From Persicaria tinctoria (lineage: Eukaryota; Streptophyta; Magnoliopsida; Caryophyllales; Polygonaceae), in assembly GCA_037127255.1 (NCBI GenBank), contig JBANSL010000009.1, positions 38,600,975 to 38,664,974 on the forward strand: a stretch of DNA of 64,000 nucleotides, written 5' to 3'. Shown here piece after piece: positions 11,640 through 23,376 of the stretch. The position numbers and the translations under genes were made by a program. How positions within the stretch are numbered: position 1 is the first letter of the stretch; each line of letters starts with the position of its first letter. The notes beneath the pieces are model-generated. The model was given only the letters and a program-made list of their open reading frames with translations, searched no databases and was not told the origin of the DNA.

Positions 11640-12194
11640 CATTGTTCTAAAAATCGCGCCTAGGTGCCGCCCGGGCACCGCCTAAGTGCTAGGCGGCAAG
11701 GCACCTAGGAATTTTTATGCCTAAGCGGTCTCTAGGCAGATTTCCGCCTAAGCGCCGCCTAATCCCTCCTAGGTGTCGTATAGTCCCCGCCTAGCTAGCT
11801 CCGCCTAGGTGGGTGATTATTTAGATTTAGTTTCTAGGAGAGTGATTAGTCAGCTTATAGTTTTTTTATCCCCCAAGTCGAAATGTATTTACTTTTTATT
11901 CAAGCCTATGGTTTCGTATTTTAGGAGGTTTAAAGTTATTAGTCGGATGAGCGCTTCTACATTTATTGACTTGTGTTAGTTAAGCACACCAAATTTGGGT
12001 TTATTAGTGATATTATAGATATTACTACATTATACAAATTATTGACATGTTCTATCCATTGAAATATAGAGAAAAAATCAAGTTTAGTCTAAGTCCGCCT
12101 AGGCAACGCCTAGACACCTGCCTAACCGTCTAGCGCTAGGCGGTTAGGCGACCACCCGCCGCCTAGCGGCCGCCTAGCGCCTTTTGGAACACTG
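11640..12194 (+). mobile_element. hAT-like nonautonomous element, copy 1, CGCCTAGGCG-rich ends
   Basis: About 555 bp, bounded by CATTGTTCTAAAA on the left and the complement of CAGTGTTCCAAAA on the right. Both ends are packed with variants of the palindrome CGCCTAGGCG, while the 300-bp core is AT-rich and noncoding. The 7-mer gcacggg occurs on both sides and is probably the remains of an 8-bp target duplication. It is homologous throughout to the copy at 13575-14123, which lies in the opposite orientation. Confidence 0.8.
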
Positions 12195-13566
12195 CACGGG
12201 TGCGAACCATGCAAGATGGTCACACTGATGCTCACAAATTACGTTTAGTCAAAAACTCGTGTGTTCTAAGACCCCAAATAGTAATATCTCTACCTTCAAC
12301 TAATAACGAGTATTAGCGATAAGTAAAAATAGATCCCACAGAGAGTGTGTGCGACGTTGGCTAGATGTAGTATGTAAGCAAGTGAATCGTAACGATAGCA
12401 ACAGAGAAAGAAAACAGAGCAGCAGTTGTAGTAGCAATAATTGAAACAAGAGAATAATATGATGAGAATATAACTTCAATTATAATTGCAACATTGATAA
12501 CTTCATAATCATCGTTGTTTTGGTATGATTGACTATCTTAGTGTCGGTTTGTGCACATAGTTGTATAACTTCCTTATTCGATCACTATCAACTCCGTAAA
12601 CTCTTACATGGGCTTCGAGAAGCAATAAGTCATTGATCATCTAAGCATGCAATTCATGTAATTCTTGCATATTCAATGTGTCGTCACCTGGTTGTCAACC
12701 CGGCCAACTATCGCTTCTGCTAAGAATATCATTCAATTACCTGCAATTACTCTCACATATGCATGAACTCCAACATGTTCCTCAAGATATGTTTGCTAAT
12801 TTATAGGATTAAGGCCCAAAATAACGTATTTAGCTATAATCATTTAGCATGTTGTTTATCTATCCTAATGACTAGTTAGGACGAATAAACAATATAAACA
12901 TGTAGAGAACAAGAGTAATGAATAACCAAATATGCATAAACCAAATAGTATACAAGTATTTAAACAAACCTCACATGTTATAGACCAATGTATTAAAATA
13001 TAAGCAAAACTATATAAAAGGTTTAACCGAGCATGACTTACCGAAAAGATAAGAAATGAGAGAATGAGTTGTGAACTGTGTTGTGTGACAGATGTTGTGA
13101 ATTGACCGAGATTTGAAATGTATTTATAGTGCTAGGAAACCTTAATAGTCGGCAAAAGTAGGGTAGAAGCAAAGCCTAATGGATTAGATTCGGTAGTACA
13201 AAATCTCCTAAAATATGGGATCGGCGGGTAGCAATGACCAGCGGCGGGCGCCGAAACAGCGGGTGCTGAGATCTTCCGCGGATTCTGCTGGATCGGCGGG
13301 TGCCGCTAGGATTCTGCGGGTGCCACCTCTACAGAACACCTTTTCTTCACTCTTCTCGTCGTGGCTTCTCTTCTTTATTTCTTGTCTTCGTTTCTTGACT
13401 CTTCCTAGACTTCCATAGCTTCATAATGTAAGTTCGTTCCTCTCTTTAGGCTTGGTTCCAAGAATCTACATAAATAGGCATAAAACGCGTAGATTCCGAA
13501 CTTTGCAACTTAAGAGACAATGAATGAACTTTACGCTTAAAACATGTGTAAATGCAACCTAAATGA
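12195..13566 (-). mobile_element. LTR-like retrotransposon remnant, minus orientation
   Basis: On the minus strand the segment has promoter-like ACTATAAATAC near 13118-13132. Near 12310-12350 it has CTCTGTGGGATC, a phrase common near the 3' end of plant Gypsy (Tat/Athila-like) LTRs. No internal coding domain is seen here, although a short plus-strand frame at 13215-13418 is open. Borders are uncertain because hAT copies abut both sides. Confidence 0.35.
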
Positions 13567-13574
13567 CTTAAGAA

Positions 13575-14123
13575 CAATGTTCTAAAAGGCGTTAGGCGGC
13601 CGCTAGGCGGTGGGTGGCCGCCTAGCGCCTAGGCGCCGCCTAGGCAGACTTAGAACAAACTTGATTATTTCCTTATATTTTGACGAATAACACTTGTCAA
13701 TAATTCATATAATGTAATAATAATCCATAATATCACTCATAAACCCAAATTTGTAGTAGTTAACTAACACTAAAGTAAATAAACGCAAAAATACATGTCT
13801 GACTAACAACTCTAAACCTCCTAAAATCCAAAACTATAAGTTCGACTGAAAAGCAAATGCATCCCGACATGGGGATAAAAAAAATCCTAAGTCAACTAAT
13901 CATATGCTTAGAAATGCAAATTGAATAATCGTTGTACTAGGCAGTGCCTAGGCGGGCCCAGGCGGCGCCTAGGCGGGACCAGGCGGTGCCTAGGCGGGAC
14001 TAGGCGGTTCCTGGACGAATTTCCGCCTAGAGGTCCGCCTAGGCTTAAAAATTCCTAGGTCCCGTCCCGCCTAGCGCCTAGGCGGCGCCCAGGCGGTGCC
14101 TAAGCGCGATTTTTAGAACATTG
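13575..14123 (-). mobile_element. hAT-like nonautonomous element, copy 2, with perfect 8-bp target duplication
   Basis: 549 bp with inverted ends CAATGTTCTAAAA, flanked on both sides by CTTAAGAA (13567-13574 and 14124-14131), a perfect 8-bp target duplication as made by hAT transposases. The terminal 70-200 bp on each side are dense in CGCCTAGGCG-type palindromes. The core aligns by eye with copy 1 along its whole length (for example TTTTAGGAGGTTTA and GTGATATTAT on the complementary strand). No ORF; it would need a transposase supplied in trans. Confidence 0.85.
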
Positions 14124-14149
14124 CTTAAGAATGACTCAATATGCATATA

Positions 14150-14700
14150 CAAATCATGCGTTATCGCCTCATTACTCATGTACTCAGCAAGGCTTCATGT
14201 TTCAACATTCATCCCATCAAATATGCACACACGCATTCTTGTATTACGTATTGATGACCCCATGAACCAAGTTCGTCAACATACTTCTGCAGTCTAGTGA
14301 AGTATTGGTGAAAGTTCTCACCTTGAAACTGGACTAACCTCAACATCTTAAAAAAAAATTAGTAGTGACTAGTGAGGGTGTTGTGAACCATAAGATAGAT
14401 CTATGTCGGGGTTAGATATATGTGCAAAAATTAATAAATACACAAAACAAAGAAATAAATTTGATTTCCCACCAATGGTGCCAATTTGATAGACGATTTT
14501 TATTCGTGTAAACTGTATCAGAATAAATTCAAAATTACTAACTAATGTAGTGTGTTAAGCACAAGTCAATCCCACAGAGAATCAAGTTATTCCTAAGTAA
14601 TGTCTATTTACCCATTAGTAGAAAAATGGAGGTTTTGTGATTGAATTAGAAAGAAAACAAAATAAACTATAAACAAGTTGATGCAAAACAATGCAGAGAA
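14150..14700 (-). mobile_element. Gag fragment, PBS-like site and LTR end of a decayed LTR retrotransposon
   Basis: Read on the minus strand, 14350-14170 encodes a gag-like piece (FQGENFHQYFTRLQKYVDEL) broken by stops. Upstream of it at about 14470-14495, TTGGCACCATTGGTGGG resembles the Tat/Athila primer-binding phrase TGGCGCCGTTGCCGGGG. Upstream of that, TCTGTGGGATTGACTTG is typical of the end of such LTRs. The order LTR-PBS-gag fits a minus-strand element. No pol domain found. Confidence 0.5.
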
Positions 14701-14832
14701 AATAACTCTACCTACAGATATCCACTTTATTCGGTTAAATTGATCTTTGTAACTTACTCTTGTCCTTTTAGTTTCCTATTAATTTCCTTATCCCGACTTA
14801 ATTTAGTTACTAGTCCAACCAGTCCTATAAAC

Positions 14833-15000
14833 TAGGGGTGTGCATATCCGGGAACCCGACACAAACCGGATAATCGTGTCGGGTACCCGAAACCGTTAAG
14901 CCCCAAATCACCGAACCGTATCCGAACCATCTTAACCCGGGTACCCGAAACGGTTAACCTATTCGGTTCCGTGTCGGATACCGAACCAAGTGATTTTTTT
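14833..15000 (+). mobile_element. hAT-type terminus rich in CCGAACC repeats
   Basis: Starts with CTAGGGGTGTGCA, a common plant hAT end, followed by clustered subterminal CCGAA, ACCCG and CGGTT motifs. The partner end was not located. The minus-strand open frame just downstream (14959-15255) was not recognised. Confidence 0.45.
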
Positions 15001-15700
15001 TTTACATTTGTGTACGTTTATTGGGATGTCCTTGATGTGCAAATGTGAAAAGCATTTCTCCATCAAGCGGTGAATCACATTTCCAATATCTTTAAGGGAC
15101 ATCGCCAGAGGAAGACCATTCCTGACTTCGTGACAGAAGAACAATGGTCCATAATGGAAAAGAAAAGAAAAACATATCCAAATATGATCAAACCAGCCAA
15201 GGCAAACAAGTGAAACAAGGCTTCTAAGAAGGCGATTGATCCTGATATCTATCATGGGGGTTCTCGAAAGTTGACAAAATGAATCAAAGTAGTTGTAAGT
15301 TTACAAAGTTTCTTATTCAATTTAGTATTACATTTCAGTTTTGGTTTCCTTGATTAATATGTGTGCATTTGTTTATGTTTTTGGTTGTATGTTTACAAAG
15401 TTTCTTATTCAAGTTTACAAAGCTTACAATGTTTCTTTTTATGGGGTTGTGTGAGGGTTGATTGCTTCAAGCTACTTTTTTGTTGGGCGCTTCAAGCTAC
15501 TGTTCTATGGGGCTTTTGTTTTTAATTTCAAGCTATTGTTTGTTTTTAATTTCAAGCTATTGTTTTGTTGGGCTTTAAGCTACTATCTATGGCAAAATAA
15601 CAAAACAAAGCTATTGTTTTAATTGCCCGCTTTCATAAAGTTTTGGTTATGTTATATTATAGCTGATTTGTCTTGTAAGATAGTGTGATATTATAGTGTC
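15001..15700. other. Unassigned, partly repetitive DNA
   Basis: The minus-strand frame at 15255-15010 reads like degenerate coding DNA (GLPLAMSLKDIGNVIHRLME) but was not recognised. 15470-15620 contains several imperfect copies of TTCAAGCTACTGTT. Nothing else supportable. Confidence 0.3.
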
Positions 15701-17576
15701 TTGTAAGCCGGCGAAGACTTTTTCTAATTGTAAGCCGCTGATGAGTTTTTCTACTTGAAAACTACTGATATAGTGTTTTTACAGGTTACTAATGACTGTT
15801 TATTTTTTTATCTTTTTATATTTTTGTGTTTTTGTAGGAGGGGAAAGAAGGGAAAAGGCCAAAGATTCCTGATATGGTGCAACAGTTATTCTCAAAGGAT
15901 GGGGTTTGAACGGGATCTCGACTTGCAACCGTTATGGTGAGTTTTCCTTAATAATATATTGATTTAAGTTATATGGAAGATGAAAATCTCTTAAGTGATG
16001 AAATGGCTTGGCTTTTTGTCTTCGAAACTATCAGTTTAATGCTCACTTGTGGTTGCTAAACATGCTTATTGATTTGCTTATTTGAATTTTTGTATCTGCC
16101 GTTGCAAAACAACTTATTCTTTACTGCGAAATAGATTATCTGCTTTTGTAAAATCATGAATCAATATGCTTGTATGCTTTGTTGATTTTATGTCTTGCTG
16201 AATTTTTTAACATGCTTGTTGCTAGTGCTGAATTGTCCATTTTTTGCCTTTGACTATAAAGGAGAAATATGAAAATCTAGTTGCTACTCAGACACAAACT
16301 GAGCCGATTTCAAAATATGGTGTTGAACGTGAATATCAAGAGAGAGAAATTAAGAAGCAAATGTGAATTCAAGCTTGTTGCGGACCTAGTTATGGAACAA
16401 TATACGGATTGGGGGAAGATGGGACAACTCTTATTCACACGGGGAAAGTGGGCGCTCCCTCCAACAAAGGCCACTCCTCGCAAGCTCGTGATGAAGCTTG
16501 AGATCAAGCCTATCGAGATGAGGTAAAAGAGATACGGAGTACTATTGCTGATCTTGTGAAGAATCAACAAGAGTTTCAATCCACCATTATTCATCTATTT
16601 CAAGGAGGTCAAGTTCCACCATCTACTAGTTTCATGCTCTTGTTCTTGTAGGTAGGTAGTATGTGCAGATTGTGCAAACTCTAACCATTACACTCATTCT
16701 TGTGCAAATGTATTGGAATTGATTTGCACTTTTTGTTTTAGGGAGTTGATGGGAATATATATGTTGGTTGGACTATGATAGGTCAATTTGGATATTTAGT
16801 TGGGTTATGACTTGTTAGGTTGTGGATAATTATTACCACAGGGAGTTACAATTTGGTTATTTATACTAGCATTTTGTGACGACTTTATGATGAAATTTAG
16901 GATTTTTCTATAATATATATCTTGTTTAAGTTTGTTAACTATTGTCATTTAGAGTCAAATTTACATTATATATATATAGCCACAAATTTAAGAACAAAAA
17001 GATTCGATGCTAATAAATTTAACCTCGAATTTGGACAAAAAATAATCAAGGTTAAATTAATTTAACCTGAAATTTAAGAAATAAATTATTAAATTTAACC
17101 TCAAAATTTTTTAATGAAATTGTTCATCTTAATTTGTTGCACCAACTTTAGCATCGTTACTACCCTTCAAAATACTAGTAGCTGAATTGGATGCTATTTT
17201 ACCCCCTAATTTGTCCTTATATTATTTACAAGCTATATATCGATCCTACTTAGCCTTGAAAGTTATATCCTCGAAAATACACACAAATTCCATTTGAAGC
17301 CAATTTCAAGGCTAAATAGCATTAAATTTAATTTCGAAATAGTTCGAGGCTAATAGTTTAGAAATTACCCTTGAACATATTTTGAGGCTATGTTACCCTC
17401 GAACCAATATTTTCGAGGCTAATGATCGTGGCTGCATTTAACCTCGCTCTTCTAGGCCTCAAATTCTGTCTCGAAGGAAAATTCGACGGCATTTTTTAGG
17501 GCAGCATATTTTCGAGGCTACATTCAAGGTTGTATTCGATGTGAAAATCGAGGCTATAGAAGCGTTTTCTAGTAGT
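15700..17576 (+). mobile_element. Remnant of a CACTA (En/Spm-like) transposon with its right end
   Basis: The right terminus at about 17564-17576 reads TTTTCTAGTAGTG, the complement of the CACTACTAGAAAA terminus. The preceding 500 bp contain many copies of the subterminal motif TCGAGGCTA and its complement. Inside, 16260-16610 carries broken coding sequence like plant Transposase_24 (YENLVATQTQTEPIS, later YGLGEDGTTLIHTGKVGAP) with stop codons and frameshifts. The left terminus was not found, so the element is truncated, interrupted or diverged. Confidence 0.65.
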
Positions 17577-17797
17577 GAAGTGCGGTTCTCGTAAGTAAAA
17601 TGAAGCTGTAAAATTTTACTTGCAAGACATATTTGATCATGTTCTTCAATAAATGTCTTCTATCTCAAACTTTTGTTTTCTTGGTGGATCGAGGATTGTT
17701 AGTTATGTGCCTATTATAAAATTGAGTCAATGTGCCATTAGGATTTGATTCCCGACATTGCAGTGAAGATGTTTGGATATGCTGCAATTATTTTAGG

Positions 17798-18907
17798 CAG
17801 GGGCGGCCAGAGGGTGGGGCGGGCATACGCGGCCGCCCCACCCTTCGACCCACGTGCTCCGGGGTTTGGAAAAAAAAAATTTATATATATAGAAGTGTTG
17901 TAATAAGTAAAACTAGGATGAAAATAAAATCAATTAGGCTAGTTTGCTTAGTTGGTTTGTGGGAAGGAAGGAAACTAATGTTAGACCAAAAGTTGTGGGT
18001 TCAAGTCCCACTAGCCTCATTTTTTAAAACAAATTTCACCTCCCTAAAAATAACTTTTTTCTTATTTGTTCAACTTACAAGTTACACCCCACTTTCTTTG
18101 TTTCTACCTCTTATTTAATTATATTTCCACTTCCCGACTTTCCTATTATATACAAATTATCTAGCTATAACTAATTAAACCCCATAAAATTGGTGAAATT
18201 AGCCTCTTTTTTTTAAAAAAAAAAATTTGCATCCCTCAAAAAAGTTTTTTTTTATTCTTTGTTCAACTTGCACCTACTCTCTATGTTTCTACCCCCTTAT
18301 TTAATTATGATCCCACTTCTCGACCTCCCTACTATATACAAATTATCTAGGTAAACTAATTAAACCCCATAAAATTGGTGAAATTATGATTTGATTATGA
18401 GAATAAATTTTGTGAAATTTTCATTAGAGTTTTGATTTTGAGAATAAATTTTGTGTTTTAATTATTGTGCATGTGATTTTGAGAATGAAATTTATGAAAT
18501 GAATTTGGGGTTTGTGAATTGAATTTGTGAAGCTTTATGTAATATTTGTATTTTCGTAACCTATATATTCAAATCACAATTTCTATCATGTCTTTGGGAA
18601 CCAAAAGATATTATAAAGTTGGTGAGTTTACAATCCTAGCTAATATGCAAAAGCCTTGAATTTAACATGATTGAATTTCGATAAGTTTACACTCCTAAAT
18701 ATGACAAATGTCTGAATTTCCAATGAATGACGAGAAACAACTATCATAGCAACAAAGCAAATGTAAGCAAATGTAAACCTACTTTTCTATAATCCACTGC
18801 TAAGTTAAAAATCGTAGCTTAGGTAAATGAGTTTATTCAAGGCCAATATCTCAGTACACATTAGAAAATTTCGCCCCATCTTTCGGAGGATCCTGCGGCC
18901 GCCACTG
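17798..18907. mobile_element. 1.1-kb nonautonomous hAT element with 8-bp target duplication
   Basis: Ends CAGGGGCGGCC (17798) and the complement of CAGTGGCGGCC (18907) are flanked on both sides by ATTTTAGG (17790-17797 and 18908-18915). The interior is AT-rich and noncoding and holds a tRNA-like sequence at 17935-18022. An imperfect repeat pair around AAACCCCATAAAATTGGTGAAATTA lies at about 18177 and 18359. Confidence 0.85.
17935..18022 (+). other. tRNA-like pseudogene or SINE head inside the hAT element
   Basis: A-box-like TAGTTTGCTTAGTTGG and B-box GGTTCAAGTCC are correctly ordered. The ends AGGCTAGT and ACTAGCCT can pair like an acceptor stem. The anticodon region is too long and irregular for a working tRNA. 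Confidence 0.5.
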
Positions 18908-18915
18908 ATTTTAGG

Positions 18916-20287
18916 CATTCTTGTAAGAACCGGGTCTTTTGCTGCACAATCTAATTCATGTGGCGCCATACTAAATAAGAGAAGTGTGCAAACACTTTGA
19001 TGCAAATTTAAGCAAGAGAGTGGGTAGGATCTTTGAGGGAAACATACTACTTCCAATGTAACAATGGTTTTTCCTTTGTTAGGTCCAAATGTTGCAATTT
19101 GTAAGTCCATTTTGGCAATCTTTGAAGTCAATCAACCCAACTATCTCAACAAAAACCACATTCAAAACAAATATGAGTATACCCTAAAAATACATACAAA
19201 ACCTAAACATTGAATTGAAATGCATCCATATTTTTATGTAAAATAAAGACCAAAATACTGTGATGATCAAGCTTAAGTTTCGTTTAACAATTATAAGAAC
19301 AATTATGTAAAATAAAAACCAAAATATTGAAGCATATTTTGTTCATAGATCACTTTCGTGGGTTAACTTGAAATTACCCACTAAGGATAGTGCTGCTGCC
19401 AAAAGTGAGTACACTCACTATTAACTACACTAACGGAAATAAGTGAATATGGTGACGTGATGGTGACGTGTGTATGAAATACTCGAGCTTAAAAATGTGT
19501 AAAATTCGAGTTATTCAATTTTAAATCGTGCGAATCGAGTTTTAAACCGAGCTTAAAATTTTATTTATACTCGTCTTGTTAAAAAAATAAACGAATTTTA
19601 AATGAGCTTTTATGGAGTCGATAATAAACTGAACTCAAACTACTCGACTCTTATAACAACCCTACTAATCATAATAACCGTAATATCATATCATTGAGAT
19701 AAGTATCAAATTTGGCATCGATCTGTATTTGTAAACACCCAAATCCCAAAAATTTCTCTTTATTTTAAAAAGAAAACCTATTTCCGGGTTGTTCCTCTGA
19801 AATTTGATTCCCCTGATTGTTCCTTTCCTCTATCTGTCTATCTGTCTCTTTGCTTGGTGTTTGCAACTTGCAAGCGTTGGCTGATACACCAAAACTCCTA
19901 GCTTGAAAGTTTCAAATCTCTCTTTCTCAATCATCTTCCCAATTGGAAATTTGCAAACCCTCTACATCTTTCTAGATCTTGTTTCTTTTGCAGCCTCCTT
20001 GTAATATAAGTTTGTGGAAAGTCAAATTCCTGGAGGCTGGAGATATGGTATTGGGGGAATTTGATTTTTCCCCATTTCGGAAACTATTCAAAATCCCTGG
20101 TAGAGTAAGACCTTGAATATATAAATTGGGAAATATATCAAACCTATTAAAGATTCCTGCTTTTCATTTTCTCCCCTCAAAGGTGCTGCCTTTCTGGAAG
20201 GGTTTACAGTTAACCTTTGGGGGATTTCTTCATTTCTCAAATTGAGATTGGTGTCGTTTGATTTTGTGTCGGTGTTCACTGATTCTG
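18916..20287. other. Intergenic region and 5' leader of the next gene
   Basis: 19470-19640 is a run of CTCGAG/GAGCTT-type motifs like that at 50690-51010, probably a hAT-like repeat. From about 19800 the CT-rich sequence looks like a transcribed 5' leader for the gene starting at 20288. No other gene seen. Confidence 0.35.
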
Positions 20288-21730
20288 ATGGATTCAAGTG
20301 TCCGGGATTCAAAGGTTAATCCAATTGGGTATGTGAAGGCTGGAAAGGAGCAACTGAGAATGGAAAATGTTGGAAGGGATGGAAATGAGGAAGAAACACT
20401 TTTGATGCCTAAAGATGGTGATCAGATGAAGGAGGAAGTTAAACCCAAGATCAAGAGGAAGGTTCAATGGAATGATACCAATGGGAATAAGCTTGCAGAG
20501 ATCTTGGAATTTCTTCCCAGGTAATCCAGGCAAGCTTCTTTTTTTCTCTTTTTTTACAATTTTTTCATTTACTGTGAATTGTGATAATCTGTTGTTGTTG
20601 TAGTTGTTGTTGTTGTTGTGATAATCTATTGTACTGTGAAATATCAAATATATGTTTTTTGATCAAGTAAAAGCTAGGATGGAAGTATGGAACTCACATT
20701 CTAAGTGAGGTAGACCCTTTTGTAGCCTTACGGATGAGGATCTGGAGATCCCGTAGCCAAGCGACAAGTATTATTAATGTTTTTGTTAACAAGAAAGAGG
20801 ATATGTCTAAGTGTCTTAACAAATAAAGAGAAATACGTCAAGAATGAGTTTGCCTCAATAGTCATAGTTTCATAGATGTAAGACATGGTAGTAACTAGGT
20901 TGTGCATTTTTATGTGGGGTATGAAGTTGGGGTTCATAGGCTTGTATGTCTTGTTGCAGTCTGTAGCTGAATCTGTTGAACAATCATGGAGAAAATTCAC
21001 TGTATTTAAAGTGATTGTTTGCACATATCAGCTGCTTTGATTCGATCTTGAGTTAAAACCTTTGGGAGTGGTTTGTTTGTTTCATCTTGAATACTTGAAT
21101 GTCTTGAGGCAGTATGATTTTGGTAATGATTTTGCCTCAGATATTGATGAATAGAAGTGTTGCTTGTGTGTGTATTGAATGTCCTTTTTAATTTAATTAG
21201 TGCTATCTAGAATTTGCTTTGGTGGTTGGCTTGGCGCCCTCAAAGATGTCTTCGTCAGTTACGTTTTGACAAATTGGATTCAATTGAGAAAAAGGGTATG
21301 AAATTGGAAGTGATTTAAGTGCAAGGTTTTCATCAAAAACAGTGGGTCTAGTAAGGACAAATTTGAATTGGAGTTTTGAGGGTGGCTTTTTGATACTTCC
21401 ATAAAAAAAAACAGTGGTCCAATTTACCATTTCTTAGATGTTAGAAATAGTAAGACTTTAATTTGTTAGACTCTAATTTGTTCTGTCTGATTCAAGTTTT
21501 TATTGCACATCAATTGTGCAAGAAGCAAAGGAATGCCTTTGCACTTGCTAAATTCATATCACCTGTTGATTTTATTTATTAACCAACATGTTAGCGTTCA
21601 TGAATTTATGTAAATATACATTTAGCCAATTGTATCACTAACGATGCTGTTTCTATTCCGCCTTTCCTGCAGTGATGTGAGTGACAGTGATGATGAAGAG
21701 TCAGATTCTTGCTTCTGTAAAATAATGTAG
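20288..21730 (+). CDS. Small acidic plant protein with C-terminal CaaX-like box, two exons
   Basis: Predicted exons 20288-20520 and 21673-21730, joined GT-AG in phase 2, give 96 aa. I do not assign a characterised name. The N-terminal half is charged and low in complexity; the middle has KIKRKVQWNDTNGNKLAEIL, and the tail EFLPSDVSDSDDEESDSCFCKIM fits a pattern I recall from unannotated plant small proteins. The last four residues CKIM fit a CaaX box with Met in the X position, which favours farnesylation, and the preceding Cys could be palmitoylated. Together they predict membrane attachment of an otherwise soluble protein; this is inference. The long 1.15-kb intron separates the body from a 19-codon exon that alone provides the acidic stretch and CaaX tail, so splicing decides whether lipidation can occur. 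Retaining the intron gives a stop almost at once. Confidence 0.75.
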
Positions 21731-22533
21731 TTTCCAATCTGTACATAAACATTCACTTCCCTTGACCTCCTTGGCCGTTGTTCACTGCTCCGTTCTCAGT
21801 ACCGACAATCTAATCAACATGTATCTGTTGCTAATGGCCACTAGGAAAACCTTCTTTTCGTGCTGATCGCGTAGAAAGATGTCAGATTAGGTCTTAGTAT
21901 GCATCTAATGGATCTCTGACATGATGGAGCAAAACTGCTCGACAAGGCCTGCATTATAAAATCTTCTGATGAATTTCTTGTGATTCCTCCATCCTCTGGT
22001 ATGCTTCTACGTTCCAGGTCAGACTAATGTTCTACTCGATTTGCTTTCGTAGCATTTGTTGGTTTTGTGAATGCTCAAAATTTGTTATAGGTGATCTTAA
22101 ACACAGCTCCTTCAAATACATGTATCTTGATATGCCCTTGTATATGCATCAAATTGGCATGAACAAGAAAAAGAAGTTTCAAAAATCTGCTTTTAATTTT
22201 GGGAAAAACATAACTTGTTTGGATCTTAGTCCATTTCGATCAGTTTAGCTATTTTACATTTGGATTGGGTACTGTATGAAAGGAGTTACCCCCACTCACA
22301 AGCAACTCCATATATGCAAGAGGATATTTAAAACTCAAAGGTGTTTCTTAGTGACAATCTAGTGATACATTAATATGGTATACCGAATCATTTTCTTGTA
22401 TGATCAACAATAACTCACATCAAAGATGGAAAATCAAAGCAAACAAGCCAAATCCACAATACAACACTGAAAATCTCTCTAAAACAGGTAGTCAGAAATA
22501 AAGAGCTCTGAATTGATAGAGATTGACATATAT
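21731..22533. other. 3' regions between two convergent genes
   Basis: Presumed 3' UTR of the CaaX gene followed by AT-rich spacer and the 3' UTR of the minus-strand gene. The short open frame at 22027-22248 has no recognisable feature. Confidence 0.4.
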
Positions 22534-23376
22534 TCATGCCACAATCTCCCATCTCTTCATCTTGATTGCCCTCCACTGGCTAAGGTTCTCAATGGGAATC
22601 AAAACCGGGTTAGCACACCGGCTCCTAGATGGGTCACTCTCGAGTGATTCATAAGCCGTTTCAAGCTCTTCCCTTGCCCGTTCCTCATCATCTTCTAATT
22701 CTTCCATCCCCAGTTCATCGTCTATCTCTGATCCTGTGTCTTCGTCGTCATAGCAGTTTGTGTATCTGTAATCCGAAGTGTTGAATCGATCTCTCTTTAC
22801 TCCGGTTGATAATCCTCTACAAATGAGAAGATCTACGCTATCTTCCTCCTCTTCCGATTCGAGCCCTTCTTGCTCTTCCCATTGTGCAGAAAAAAGGCTT
22901 CTCAAATCATTATCATTATCATTATCATCATCGTCGTTGTTGTTAGCTGGAATTGGCTCATATGCAATCACGTTCAAATCGAACCTCACCTTCTTCCTGA
23001 TTCTCGCTTTGTCTTGCTTCCTTCAAAATCCAAATCTGAAATATGAGTTTTAATGCTGTTTTAGAAGCACTTTATCATGAATTTATGCTCTTTACCTGCG
23101 CTTAAGATTTGAGTGAATAACATTCGCCTTTCCTCCATCCGAAACCTGAGGCAACCGAGAAGAAGGCGATTCGATTGGTTGGTAGCTTCCAATGTCCTGA
23201 AAACAAAGACAATGCAAGCAAGCATAAGCTTCATGAAGATCAAAGGAGTAAGATTTCAAGAATTTGAGAGACAACTTAAACAAGATACAAACTTTATCTT
23301 GAGAATGAATTCTATGAAACGATTTGAGGCGTTTCCTCTTCTTGGAGTAGCCAAAGCAAGCAAATAACCAAGCCAT
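22534..23376 (-). CDS. Acidic plant protein of unknown function, three exons
   Basis: Predicted minus-strand exons 23376-23293, 23196-23096 and 23020-22534, GT-AG and frame-consistent, giving 223 aa. The layout recalls uncharacterised plant proteins: a short start MAWLFACFGYSKKRKRLKSF (hydrophobic, Cys-containing, then basic), a spacer DIGSYQPIES, then the block RIRKKVRFDLNVIAYEPI, an Asp/Asn-rich tract, and an acidic C-terminal region ending ENLSQWRAIKMKRWEIVA. The Cys next to a basic cluster at the N-terminus suggests membrane association by acylation, an inference only. Around residues 100-190 Glu/Asp dominate. No catalytic motif is visible. The exon 3 acceptor was chosen because the in-frame stop TGA just upstream excludes an earlier start and only this AG restores phase. 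Confidence 0.75.

Noticed and set aside
18805..19131. 108-codon minus frame crossing the hAT right end
   Set aside because: It spans the transposon border and target duplication and shows no recognisable domain.
20728..21024. 98-codon minus frame within the intron of the CaaX gene
   Set aside because: No family features; AT-rich intronic chance frame.
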